Shown piece after piece: positions 24,540 to 33,529 of a stretch of DNA of 36,280 bases. A program made the position numbers and the translations under genes. Source of the stretch: Promethearchaeota archaeon (lineage in GTDB: Archaea; Asgardarchaeota; Lokiarchaeia; Sigyniarchaeales; SOKP01); the NCBI GenBank assembly GCA_016839745.1, contig JAEOTS010000099.1, forward strand, positions 1 through 36,280, read 5' to 3'. Position 1 is the stretch's first letter. Every line of letters starts with the position of its first letter. Below the pieces are notes generated by a model. It was given only the letters and a program-made list of their open reading frames with translations, was not told the origin of the DNA and did no database searches.

Positions 24540-26486
24540 TTAAGAGTTGTAATCTTCCGCCGTTTTCATCAAATAGCGTTCAGTATTCGTCATAATTAAC
24601 GCGTATCTGCCTGGTAAATTTAGGAGCATTTCTCTCTCGTTCATAGAACCAGTGAATATTTGGGGGCTTGGATATCCTAATTTGAACAAGATCTTCTGTC
24701 TTGCAGAATCGACGGCCGAAGGAAGTAATGAATGCGGTTTTTGATCCGCCTTAATGATTCCTAAACCTTTTTTTCTACTTTCATTAGCGAACCTGCTAAA
24801 AGAAGAGTTGGTTTTATTTTTCATTATGAATTCCGGAGATTCAGGGTGTTTATCACCTGGTTCTCCTAACAATCGGTGTGCCTCATCTAAAACTAGGATA
24901 TATTTCAGCATATTGGATTTTTCACGATCGATGGGGATTAAAACATCAATCATGTGTAAAATCATCATTCCTATTAAGTGTTGTTCTTCCTCCGTGCATT
25001 TGGTAAAATCAAGCAATACGGTCTCTCCTTCCATCCATTTATTAAACCAATTTGGAATATTCTTCCATTCTCCATCAAGGAGATTGAGCGTATTCATTAA
25101 ATCTTCCCGATAAAACAGTTCGTTAATCCGTCTTTTAAAAGTAGCTCGAACATGTTGTTTATATTCCGGTTCCCACGTTTTTGCTTTCATATTCTCATCA
25201 ACGCAATCAAAAAATTCCTTAAGATTGTCTGGAAATTTGTGAAATTTATTATAACAGATTCTAAGTGTCTCAGAAAATATAGTTGGTCCAATATGTTTTA
25301 ATCCTAAACAGGAAGCAAAGACATTACTCGTTGTTTTGATTGAAATCATAGTTCTTTCAGAAGGAGTAATATAGGGTATTCTCAATTTTTCAGAAGGAAA
25401 CTTAAAAACTTCAGCCATCGGATAATCATCCTCAAGGAATGATGTTGCGAAGTTAATGATTAATATACCCACATCTGGTCGTTTTGATATTATCTGATGT
25501 AGAATTAATTTAATCAATGTTGATTTCCCGGTTCCTTGCAACCCAAAAATGTCTAAATGAGTTACAAGACTATCCAATCCAATCAAACCTATCTCAGTGC
25601 TTAAAACACCTTTGTTCATCTTATCTCCGATATACAGAAAATTAGGATCGTTTTTAGAAAGCTCTAAATTAAAAGTGTTCCGGTTTTCCAAAATGGGTGG
25701 TTTTTTTAGATCCATTCCTTGGGGGATCTCGAAATCAATCATGTTGGGATTAATAAAGTTAGGCATCATTTCGATTGGTAGGTGTCCATATGTTGGTTTT
25801 TCGGGGAACACATCCGAAGTTAGAATTTTCCTCCAAAAAACGGGAGACCGTTCTTGGAAGGTTGCCTTCTGATACGGTGGTATAGAAATATCAGAAATGA
25901 AGTATCTTAAGACCGCTCTTTCGTTTATTCTTTGTTGTCTAGCATCCATAGAGAATTTAGGATTTGCATTTAAGCTTATAAATATCCTAATCATATACTT
26001 CAGTGGATCCGGATTTATGTGTAAATTGTCCTTTTTCCATAATATAAATAGATGTGCATCTAATTTCCTCTGTGGTGTTTTGTAATAATTGATTATTTTT
26101 CTAAGCAAGTGTATACGTATCGGAGGATTAGAGGGTAAGATAAGCTCGAAAATTTTTCTGTTGATATCTAAAAACCCCAAGTAAATTGGATCGACACTCA
26201 CACGTCCATCCAATCCCCTATACTTCTCCTGTAAATTATATAACAAAGCGACTCCAAATTCATTGGCTAATTCATAATCTTCACTAAAAAGAAAAAAATC
26301 CCAACAAAAACTACTTCCTAACTTGAATTCTACACCATAAGTTAAATTTTCTCCAAAAGGGTCATATAACCATGATACATCCATTATTTGCTTTACTTCA
26401 TTATCATGAAATCTCATTAATTCTTCTTGTTCACATGGTAAAGCTTGAGTTATACTGATTTTTGATCGATATCCTATAAGTTCCAT
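24540..26486 (-). CDS. HerA/FtsK-superfamily ATPase
   Basis: This 648-residue protein has Walker A GLQGTGKST at residues 315-323 and Walker B YILVLDEAHRLL with D534/E535. A typical following block, FANESRKKGLGIIKADQKP, ends near SLLPSAVDSARQKILFKLG, where a sensor and Arg finger would be. The about 300-residue N-terminal part is not recognised; it lacks a clear HAS-barrel by eye. The order of motifs fits the HerA/VirB4-like branch, which forms hexameric rings acting on DNA or on secretion substrates. No NurA nuclease gene is adjacent, so classical HerA-NurA end resection is not supported. It lies between an M50-like membrane protease (5 bases upstream) and the Hint/LAGLIDADG gene (22 bases downstream) and is probably co-transcribed with both. 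Confidence 0.88.
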   Translation of the reverse strand: MELIGYRSKISITQALPCEQEELMRFHDNEVKQIMDVSWLYDPFGENLTYGVEFKLGSSFCWDFFLFSEDYELANEFGVALLYNLQEKYRGLDGRVSVDPIYLGFLDINRKIFELILPSNPPIRIHLLRKIINYYKTPQRKLDAHLFILWKKDNLHINPDPLKYMIRIFISLNANPKFSMDARQQRINERAVLRYFISDISIPPYQKATFQERSPVFWRKILTSDVFPEKPTYGHLPIEMMPNFINPNMIDFEIPQGMDLKKPPILENRNTFNLELSKNDPNFLYIGDKMNKGVLSTEIGLIGLDSLVTHLDIFGLQGTGKSTLIKLILHQIISKRPDVGILIINFATSFLEDDYPMAEVFKFPSEKLRIPYITPSERTMISIKTTSNVFASCLGLKHIGPTIFSETLRICYNKFHKFPDNLKEFFDCVDENMKAKTWEPEYKQHVRATFKRRINELFYREDLMNTLNLLDGEWKNIPNWFNKWMEGETVLLDFTKCTEEEQHLIGMMILHMIDVLIPIDREKSNMLKYILVLDEAHRLLGEPGDKHPESPEFIMKNKTNSSFSRFANESRKKGLGIIKADQKPHSLLPSAVDSARQKILFKLGYPSPQIFTGSMNEREMLLNLPGRYALIMTNTERYLMKTAEDYNS

Positions 26487-26490
26487 TGAG

Positions 26491-27249
26491 TCACCATTGA
26501 GCTTCTTCTCTTGTTTTTATGGGTGTAACCCGCCTTCGAGTCAGAAATTTTGTTTTTGTTTTTTTTGTAATAAAACCTTGTTTTCTTCTCAGATGATGGA
26601 GATAAACAGTTTTTACTCCCATAGTAGCGGCTTTAAAACCATAGTAAGCGACGAGAATTGCTATGTAAGTTACAATTTCGTGAAATACTTGAATTTGATA
26701 TGAAGTGATAACTAACCAGACGATAGCCACCGATAATAGTAATAAAGTTATTTGATAAAGAGAGTATCTCCAATCGAAATGTATCGTTCCAACAATGGAT
26801 ACTAAGTCCGCAAACGAGGGTGCTGCGCTTAAAACAAGCGATATCATTATAAAGATGTAAATGTAAAAGATAACGACATCCAGACAGGGATTGAGCAAGT
26901 GTTCCCATAACATAAAAAAGAGCCAGAAGGAGATGTATAGTGGGGCTAATCCAATTAACACCGCTTGTAGAAATGTCAACTTCACGTAGTCCGTTAAATC
27001 GACTCTTCCACCGTATTTTAAGCCGAAATTGGCATCTGCATCAGCGCGCTTTACAATCTTAATGCTCCTTATGCGAGTGTTTGTGAGAACGCACATTAAG
27101 GCGTGGGAGAGTTCGTGGATTAGGATCCCTACTACAGCTAGGACTTGAAAAAATTTATCAATTGGGTTAGGTGCCCACTTCAATAGAACATAGGACAGGA
27201 CAACTGACGCCAGTGCAAATAAAACCATAAATACGATCTCTTCGAACAT
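26491..27249 (-). CDS. M50-like membrane zinc metalloprotease
   Basis: The frame is open to 27333, but the ATG at 27249 (MFEEIVFMVLF) is preferred. A good TATA box (CTTTTATATATATC on the minus strand, 27296-27309) lies downstream of the longer start and 47-60 bases before this one. The protein then has 252 residues and about five hydrophobic segments. HELSH at residues 45-49 within GILIHELSHALMCVL is a zinc-binding HExxH inside a membrane helix, and SAAPSFADL (141-149) offers the third ligand Asp148, as in M50/S2P-type proteases. These cut transmembrane or membrane-proximal substrates. It is the first gene of a three-gene unit with the HerA-like ATPase and the Hint/LAGLIDADG protein. Confidence 0.82.
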   Translation of the reverse strand: MFEEIVFMVLFALASVVLSYVLLKWAPNPIDKFFQVLAVVGILIHELSHALMCVLTNTRIRSIKIVKRADADANFGLKYGGRVDLTDYVKLTFLQAVLIGLAPLYISFWLFFMLWEHLLNPCLDVVIFYIYIFIMISLVLSAAPSFADLVSIVGTIHFDWRYSLYQITLLLLSVAIVWLVITSYQIQVFHEIVTYIAILVAYYGFKAATMGVKTVYLHHLRRKQGFITKKTKTKFLTRRRVTPIKTREEAQW

Positions 27250-27400
27250 TGTAATAAACCCTAATAGTGTTTGTTCTTTACAAAGATATAATTTCGATAT
27301 ATATAAAAGGAAAATTTGAGGAATTTTCACCATAATTATATATTTATATTAAGTTGATTATTATAAAAATAGAATAAAAGACAAATTTATACGCCGCACC
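27250..27400. promoter_or_regulatory. Divergent promoter region (protease operon / repeat protein)
   Basis: For the minus strand, a TATA-like CTTTTATATATATC is at 27296-27309. For the plus strand, TTATAAAAATA is at 27361-27371, about 30-40 bases before the ATG at 27401. Both predict short leaders. No clear palindromic operator is seen. Confidence 0.55.
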
Positions 27401-30400
27401 ATGGACGAGTTTATAGTCAACGACTTTCTCTCTTTGAGATTAGAAGGTGGTAAGACCAATATATACATCAATGGCAAACGTTTTAATCAGTGCAAGTTTT
27501 TAATGTTAGATATTCCAATAGAGGAGACCGCGAGATTCGACGAAATTGATTCTATAGACGAGGTTGCTGACATTTTAGGTTGGAAAGATCGAGGTCAAGA
27601 AGGAGTTAAATACGAAATTGACCCAGAAACGGAATTTTGGGGGCACTGTTCAAACCTACAAGCATGGTATGAAAACGATTACGATACACGATTACTCCAT
27701 AGGAGTATTGCATTTTCTTTACTGAAGAAACTTTCTGAAGTTGGAGATCCCCTTGCTAAAAAAGTGTTCGCAGATGAGATTGCAAAACGTTTCGAGAGTG
27801 AATATCCTAATGTAATTGTGTTCATATTGACTACAGGATTATTAAAGATCTTGAATAATGAAGAACGGGGAGTTCTGATAGAACAGAACATTCCAATTAT
27901 TTTAACTGCAATAGAAAACCTTACAGTTAGTGCAAAACCTAAAGCATTTGTTCACTTAGTCGATACAATTAGAAATACCGTGGTAACAAGCAAAACTTTA
28001 TCTCAGATTGAAGCGAAATTTCTGATTATTTTAGAATCTATAGATAAAGTAGATGAATCTATCAATCTTGAAGTGTTTTCTAACTTATTAAAAATAGCAA
28101 TAGAAACAGAGTGGATAGAAAAATATTTTTCTACGTTCTTGGAGGTTATCGATATTTTGCCTAGTTATCAAAAGAGTAAAGCATTTGTTCATTTGGTTGA
28201 TGCAATTAAAAATACCGATTTAATGAGTAAACATTTATCTCAAATTGAAGCAGAATTTCTGATTATCTTGGAGTCTCTGGATAAATTAGCTGGATCTCTC
28301 AACCATGATGCATTTTCTAACTTATTAAAAATAGCAATAGACACATCTTGGATAGAAAAATATTTTTCTTCCTTCTTAGATTGTTTAGCTACTACATCTC
28401 TTTCTACCTTTATCAGTTTTAAGAAATACAGTGAGTTTTCTGATCTACTTGAAGCGGCTAAGGAAAAAGGATGGATAGAAAGATATTTCAATTCCTTCTT
28501 GGATGTTATAGAGATATTTTCTATTCCCTACAAACTTGAGGCTATTTGTAGTTTGATTTATGCTATAAAAGGTACTAAGTTATTAAATGAAAAATATTCT
28601 CAAATTGAAACCGTATTCTTGGCTATCGTAGAGTCTAAAAATGAATTTATATTTTATGAAACCGAAGAAGAAGAAGAGTCTTTTTTTAATCTCCTTAAAA
28701 TAGCAGAGGAAATAGGATGGATTGATAAACATTTCTCTGTACTCTTGGAGAATCTAAATCTATCGTCAAATCTTGAATTTTCTGCATTGCTTGAAGTAGC
28801 AGACCAAAAAGGATGGGTAGAAGAATATCTTTATGATTTCTTAGAACTTATTCAAAAAATATCTATTTCTTCCCGTTTTCGTGCGTTTTCGGAAATATTC
28901 TATGCAGCTCGAAATAAATATTATTCTCAAAGTGAAACCATTTTCTTGACTATTTTAGAATCAATAAATCAATACGAGGATGAGGATAGGGTAGTTCCTA
29001 CCCTTCTAGATATGGCAAAAGAATTGGGATGGAAAGATGAATATCTCTATGCATTCATACAGAATATTGATAAACTCTTTGGTGAGATAAAATATGACTT
29101 ATTTAAGGGTTTATTAGAAAAACTTAAGGGAACTAAATTATTGGAAAATAATTTCCATCTATTCTTGGAGATTATAGATAATCTCTCAACTAAAATTAAA
29201 TATGACTATTTTAACAGTATGCTTAGGGAACTCAAGAGAACAAAATTATTGGAAAAGAAATTCCTTTTTATCCTGGAGATAGTTAACGAAAGGTTTGGCA
29301 AAGACAAGTATCGTGCATTTAACCAATTAATCACTTCAATTAAAAACACTGAAATAATGACAACATACTTTTCTCAAATTGAGACATATTTTCATAGTTT
29401 GGCTGGGTCTATCGATAGATTACCTGACAAAGAGAAGTATATTGCTATTTATTCTTTAAGCAATTCAATCAGAGAAACTGAGTTATTTGAAAATTTTATT
29501 TCTCAAAATGAAACTCTAATTTTTACTCTATTGAATGGTATTGATAAATTATGCGCTTGCGACGATTATGATTGCGATAATTATCACATGTCAGATGCTT
29601 ATTCCAGTTTGATTGCCACAATCCGAGATACTGAATTAATGAGAAAATATTTTTCTGCTTTTTTAGATATTCTAAGTAAAATTAAAGGTAGACGCCTACC
29701 TTATTATCCTTTTTTAGAACTACTTAGAGTAGCAGAAGAAATGGGATTACTAGAAAAACATTTTCATGATTTCTTAAAGACTTTAAATAATTTACCTGAT
29801 GATGCCCGTTATCGTTCGTTTTCAGAGTTACTTAATGTAGCAAAAAAAGACGGAAAAATTGAAAGCCGTTTCCATGAGTTTTTGAAGATTGTAGATAATT
29901 TACCTAACAAAGAAAAAAGTCGTGCGCTTTCTGACTTGATCGATTCGATAAAAGGTACCTTGTCAATGAGCAAACTATATCCTTATCTTGAAGAGTGTTT
30001 TCTTAACTTCTTGGAGATTATACATAAAAACACTGACACTTTTTTTGACTTAATTAAAATTTTAGAGGAAACGGGTTTAAAAAAAGATTTTATCCCTACT
30101 TTGTTGGATTTTACATTTAAATTACCTCCTGATTGGTCTAAAGATAATAACTTTTCAGCTATACTTAATCTAGTAAAGGGAACAGGAACGATAAGCGAAA
30201 ATCTGCATTCTATCTTGGAAAATTTAGAAAGATTAAACGATTGGGATAGGATTAACGTTTTTTCAGACCTAATTAAAGTTTTAAGCGAAAATGGATTAAT
30301 GGAAGAATTTTTTGCTACCATCATGGAAACAGTAGTCAAACTAGATGATGTGGCCAAGTATAGTGTTTATTCTAAACTTATTAATTTAATCAAAGAAACC

Positions 30401-31492
30401 GAGTTAATTAACAATTATAATTCCCAAATTAAGGCTCACTTTCTCGTATTACTTAAAAATATGGATGAATTACATGATAAAGACAAATTTCAAGCTTTAA
30501 ATTATCTATTTCGGATTGCAATCGAAATAGGTTGGATTGAAGAACACTTTTCTAGCTTGTTAGAGTATTACAAAACATTTGCTGGTCTATACCAATATAA
30601 CTCATTTTCCAAATTGATTAATTTTTTCATTGAAACAAAGCTATTTAAAAAATTTAAATCCCAAATTGGAGAACAATTTCTCATTCTATTGGAAAATTTA
30701 GAAGAACTGCCTGTTAACGACAAGTCTAGTGCTTTTTACACACTATTTGAAGTAGCGAGGAAAACAGGATGGTTGGAAGAATATTTCTCTGAATTCTTGA
30801 AACAGGACTCCTGGTTTTATGATCTGATTTCAACATTAAAGGCTTATGACAAAAATTATTATTTGCTATTAGACAAGCATTATTCTCAAATTGAACCGTT
30901 ATTCCTAGCAAAATTGAATAGAACAGATTATTTATTTGATAATCATGGATATCCCCTTCTTTCCTATTTGCTCGATTTATTCAAAAATACTAAATTAGTT
31001 AAAAACTATTATTCCCAAATTGAAGCTAAGATTCCAATTCTACTTGATAATATAGACACTTTACATGGGTATAACCAGTATAGTGGTTTTTTGGACCTTC
31101 TTGGAAGAACAAGAGAAATGGGATGGATAGAAAAATATTTCCTTAATTTCTTGAAAGCTTTAGATAAATTACAAAATGAAGGTACAGAATACAAATATAA
31201 CGCTTTTAATGCTCTGTTAAAATCAGTCAAGAGTACCAAGTTGATGAGCAAATATTATTCTCAAATTGCTCTTCAATTTTTTTCACTATTGAATAGTATT
31301 GAAAAATTATGTGATTGTAATAATGTCGGAGGGGAAGAATGTTATGAGTATCACCAACAAGATGCCTTTTACAATCTACGCGATGTAATCAAGGATACAG
31401 AATTGGAAAATGATCCTGCTTTTAAAAAATGGAAGAAACTGCAAAGCGAGAATGCTCTTAAGAAATGGGAAGAACATAAAAGTAAATATTAG
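27401..31492 (+). CDS. Giant alpha-helical repeat (solenoid) protein with Asgard-type N-terminal domain
   Basis: This 1363-residue cytosolic protein has no membrane segment. Residues 1 to about 140 form a distinct domain: FLSLRLEGGKTNIYINGKRF, FDEIDSIDEVADILGW, EFWGHCSNLQAWYEN, RLLHRSIAFSLLKKL and GDPLAKKVFADEIAKRFES. I associate these blocks with Lokiarchaeial repeat proteins, where this domain precedes LRRs or other repeats. Residues about 145-1330 are about 28 helical repeats of two kinds. One is built on YYSQIEAxFLxLLExIDKL (about 43 residues; 11-12 copies). The other is built on GWIEKYFSxFLExIDxL (about 37 residues; about 17 copies). The two kinds often alternate. A pair of units is closely duplicated in DNA 237 bases apart (27941 and 28178). 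The likely role is a protein-binding scaffold. It overlaps the convergent TFB gene by 4 bases. Confidence 0.85.
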   Translation: MDEFIVNDFLSLRLEGGKTNIYINGKRFNQCKFLMLDIPIEETARFDEIDSIDEVADILGWKDRGQEGVKYEIDPETEFWGHCSNLQAWYENDYDTRLLHRSIAFSLLKKLSEVGDPLAKKVFADEIAKRFESEYPNVIVFILTTGLLKILNNEERGVLIEQNIPIILTAIENLTVSAKPKAFVHLVDTIRNTVVTSKTLSQIEAKFLIILESIDKVDESINLEVFSNLLKIAIETEWIEKYFSTFLEVIDILPSYQKSKAFVHLVDAIKNTDLMSKHLSQIEAEFLIILESLDKLAGSLNHDAFSNLLKIAIDTSWIEKYFSSFLDCLATTSLSTFISFKKYSEFSDLLEAAKEKGWIERYFNSFLDVIEIFSIPYKLEAICSLIYAIKGTKLLNEKYSQIETVFLAIVESKNEFIFYETEEEEESFFNLLKIAEEIGWIDKHFSVLLENLNLSSNLEFSALLEVADQKGWVEEYLYDFLELIQKISISSRFRAFSEIFYAARNKYYSQSETIFLTILESINQYEDEDRVVPTLLDMAKELGWKDEYLYAFIQNIDKLFGEIKYDLFKGLLEKLKGTKLLENNFHLFLEIIDNLSTKIKYDYFNSMLRELKRTKLLEKKFLFILEIVNERFGKDKYRAFNQLITSIKNTEIMTTYFSQIETYFHSLAGSIDRLPDKEKYIAIYSLSNSIRETELFENFISQNETLIFTLLNGIDKLCACDDYDCDNYHMSDAYSSLIATIRDTELMRKYFSAFLDILSKIKGRRLPYYPFLELLRVAEEMGLLEKHFHDFLKTLNNLPDDARYRSFSELLNVAKKDGKIESRFHEFLKIVDNLPNKEKSRALSDLIDSIKGTLSMSKLYPYLEECFLNFLEIIHKNTDTFFDLIKILEETGLKKDFIPTLLDFTFKLPPDWSKDNNFSAILNLVKGTGTISENLHSILENLERLNDWDRINVFSDLIKVLSENGLMEEFFATIMETVVKLDDVAKYSVYSKLINLIKETELINNYNSQIKAHFLVLLKNMDELHDKDKFQALNYLFRIAIEIGWIEEHFSSLLEYYKTFAGLYQYNSFSKLINFFIETKLFKKFKSQIGEQFLILLENLEELPVNDKSSAFYTLFEVARKTGWLEEYFSEFLKQDSWFYDLISTLKAYDKNYYLLLDKHYSQIEPLFLAKLNRTDYLFDNHGYPLLSYLLDLFKNTKLVKNYYSQIEAKIPILLDNIDTLHGYNQYSGFLDLLGRTREMGWIEKYFLNFLKALDKLQNEGTEYKYNAFNALLKSVKSTKLMSKYYSQIALQFFSLLNSIEKLCDCNNVGGEECYEYHQQDAFYNLRDVIKDTELENDPAFKKWKKLQSENALKKWEEHKSKY

Positions 31493-32385
31493 GTAACCCT
31501 AAAAAATCCCCTCTCTTCTAAAAATTCTACCTTTTTTCTGAATCCTTTCACATTATCTTTTATCCCGAGACGATTGAACAATTTATTCTGAATTGACTTC
31601 TGAAGCGAGCTCTGACTAATATTGAACTCTTTACAAATCGATTTCATAGTGCGGTCTTCACACTTAGAGAGGATAATTACAATTCCTGTTACTAAGCCTG
31701 CTATTACGTCGTCTTTTGAGTCTCTTATTAAGTTCCAGAATTTTTTAAGCAACTTTATTGATTGATTGTAGACTCTTCCATAACCAATAACGCCTCCAAT
31801 TCTAGTGCAAATATACTTATATCGATCTCTAACTTTGTAAGCTGACCAGAATCTTTCCATGTGGATTCGAAATGCGTTGAATTCTTTCTTCGATATCTCT
31901 GAGTTTTCAAAAAGTGTTTTAATATCAATAACAATGTTTAATTCTTTAAAGTAAAAATAAATAATGAAAGGAATCAGCTTTTTAGGATTCTGAAATTTGG
32001 AACTTGCTGGAAATTGAGTTCGAACATCTTCAAATTTTTTTAGAATTATTCGAATCTCTTTATTAGAACGCCCCAATTTCTCTAACATGGTTTTAGTTAG
32101 AGTGAAGGCAACCATCATTGTTTTGTTGTTATATGTTTTAATAGAGTCTAGCTTGCTTAGGTATAGGATTTTCATTTTATTTGTAGACATCTTTCTTTCT
32201 CCCTCAGTACCCATTGTAGTCATATTTAATGAATAATTTTGTTCTTGAATCTTATTTCTTTCAATCCTCGTTAATTCTTGGTCAGTTCCGCAACTAGTAC
32301 AAACACTTCCATAAGTTGTTTCTCTAATATGAGCTGATCCACAGTAATAACACAGTACAATGGATTCGTTATCTGTAAATTCCAT
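31489..32385 (-). CDS. Divergent transcription factor B (TFIIB-like)
   Basis: The frame is open to 32472, but ATG 32385 (MEFTDNES) is chosen. The palindromic TATA box CTTTATAAAG (32406-32415) lies about 25 bases upstream, which predicts a leaderless mRNA, and upstream codons would give an odd Phe/Tyr-rich extension. The protein has 298 residues, normal for archaeal TFB. A zinc ribbon C12-x2-C15...C29-x2-C32 (CYYCGSAHI...CTSCGTDQ) is followed by a linker and two cyclin-like helical repeats (about 80-175 and 185-285), ending with an HTH-like DRTMKSICKEFNISQSSLQ. The B-reader region and cyclin core are poorly conserved by eye, so it is an accessory paralogue, not the housekeeping TFB. Confidence 0.86.
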   Translation of the reverse strand: MEFTDNESIVLCYYCGSAHIRETTYGSVCTSCGTDQELTRIERNKIQEQNYSLNMTTMGTEGERKMSTNKMKILYLSKLDSIKTYNNKTMMVAFTLTKTMLEKLGRSNKEIRIILKKFEDVRTQFPASSKFQNPKKLIPFIIYFYFKELNIVIDIKTLFENSEISKKEFNAFRIHMERFWSAYKVRDRYKYICTRIGGVIGYGRVYNQSIKLLKKFWNLIRDSKDDVIAGLVTGIVIILSKCEDRTMKSICKEFNISQSSLQKSIQNKLFNRLGIKDNVKGFRKKVEFLEERGFFRVT

Positions 32386-32478
32386 GCAACACTTATAGTA
32401 TATCTCTTTATAAAGAACAAAAAAGACAAGAAATCGGATTTTTCCTTTATAAAGAAATAGAATATATTTCATTTGAAT
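32386..32478. promoter_or_regulatory. Divergent promoters with twin palindromic TATA boxes
   Basis: The same 10-base palindrome CTTTATAAAG occurs at 32406-32415 and 32445-32454. The first is about 25 bases before the TFB-like start on the minus strand. The second is about 30 bases before the zinc-ribbon gene on the plus strand. Both fit TATA boxes for leaderless or near-leaderless transcripts. Confidence 0.65.
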
Positions 32479-32793
32479 ATGAATGAAACAAACTATTGCC
32501 CCCGATGTGGAAATTGCAATGTGATAAATTATGTTGATACTTTTGAGTGTCCCAGATGTAATTTGGAGTTTTTGAGCAGTTCTCTGCAGAATTTCGAACC
32601 TGAAAACGTTTTATCTATTCAGGAGATAATGGCTTTCCTAAAAATAATTAAGAATCCAGAAGGTTATTGTTTTACAGAGTATTCAGGAGTAAAAATGGGG
32701 ATTCTTTCATTACTTTTTAAGACAAGATCGGAGAGTGTGATTAGTTTGCTTTTATTAGCCTTCATGGTTTTATTGCCTATTTTTTCCCTTTAA
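32479..32793 (+). CDS. Small zinc-ribbon protein with C-terminal membrane helix
   Basis: A TTG at 32473 is possible, but ATG 32479 fits the TATA box (32445-32454) and gives 104 residues. The N-terminus is a zinc ribbon resembling that of TFB (YCPRCGN...FECPRCNLEF: two CPRC pairs). The middle (ENVLSIQEIMAFLKIIKNPEG) is helical, and the last 20 residues (SVISLLLLAFMVLLPIFSL) form a tail anchor. It is divergent from the TFB-like gene. No family is recognised. A membrane-tethered ribbon next to a TFB could act as a regulator or decoy; this is speculation. Confidence 0.75.
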   Translation: MNETNYCPRCGNCNVINYVDTFECPRCNLEFLSSSLQNFEPENVLSIQEIMAFLKIIKNPEGYCFTEYSGVKMGILSLLFKTRSESVISLLLLAFMVLLPIFSL

Positions 32794-32849
32794 ATATAAA
32801 GAGTTTATAGACTAGTTAAAGTCTATAGAAATTGATATAGTGTTTAAAA

Positions 32850-33506
32850 ATGTTAGAAAAGTTGAATAAAAAAAGTATTAAATACAAGTTGAAAGAGGGG
32901 ACACTAGAAAATTTAAGGAGAACCTTAGGATTAGAAGGTGAGGGGACAAGGGAATCACCAATAATAATTGACGATTTGGGCGATGTAGCCCTAAGATTAT
33001 CGTTAAGAACTAAAGGCGTGTTTCTCATTTTAAGAAATCTTGCCATCAGTAAACTGTCGATTATTAACTCTCAGAATATCACTGTTGAGAATTGTTTTAT
33101 AGGTAACATAGAACTATCAGTTTGCCGTAATCTAATTTTTACAAATAATACGATTTTATCGATTCGACAGGTTCTATGTAAAAACTGTCTCTTTGAAAAT
33201 AATACCATAATGCAGAAAGAATATAATAGGTTAATCCATAATGCCCACGAAAGGAGGACATTCATCTCTGTATGGATTTGTCTATTCGTTGGGATATTGT
33301 ATACAGCCTTCGCGGTTATTTCTATTGTGTTTTTGTACGTGACTTTAGATACCGTTGTTTTTCTGGTTTCAGGGGTTCTTCTAGCGATTGCGATGTTATA
33401 TATGTTGTACCTGCGCAGAAAGGTTAATAAAATGCCTCAAAATAAATATATTAACTTTAAACTTCAAGAGAAAGACGTCCTAGTATCTTCTTCTTATTTA
33501 CAGTAA
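32850..33506 (+). CDS. Beta-helix-like protein with two C-terminal membrane helices
   Basis: The protein has 218 residues. Residues about 35-122 show short strand repeats with Asn/Thr/Ile periodicity (SIINSQNITVENCFIGNIEL, LIFTNNTILSIRQ, CLFENNTI), like a right-handed parallel beta-helix. It opens with a PIIIDDLGDVALRL cap. Residues about 138-160 and 165-187 are membrane helices, followed by a basic tail (YLRRKVNK). There is no N-terminal signal, so the beta-helix probably faces the cytosol. It follows the zinc-ribbon gene by 56 bases. Function unknown. Confidence 0.75.
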   Translation: MLEKLNKKSIKYKLKEGTLENLRRTLGLEGEGTRESPIIIDDLGDVALRLSLRTKGVFLILRNLAISKLSIINSQNITVENCFIGNIELSVCRNLIFTNNTILSIRQVLCKNCLFENNTIMQKEYNRLIHNAHERRTFISVWICLFVGILYTAFAVISIVFLYVTLDTVVFLVSGVLLAIAMLYMLYLRRKVNKMPQNKYINFKLQEKDVLVSSSYLQ

Positions 33507-33529
33507 TCTCATATAAAGAGGTAGAATTT

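Noticed and set aside
24540..27249. HerA-NurA DNA end-resection operon
   Set aside because: No NurA-like, Mre11 or Rad50 gene is next to the HerA-like ATPase; its neighbours are a membrane protease and a Hint/LAGLIDADG protein.
27250..27333. N-terminal extension of the M50-like protease
   Set aside because: The longer start would lie upstream of the only good TATA box; the ATG at 27249 begins directly before the first membrane helix.
29983..30357. Minus-strand 124-codon open frame
   Set aside because: Antisense to the solenoid gene; its Ser/Leu/Lys-rich content is what the opposite strand of the repeats would give.
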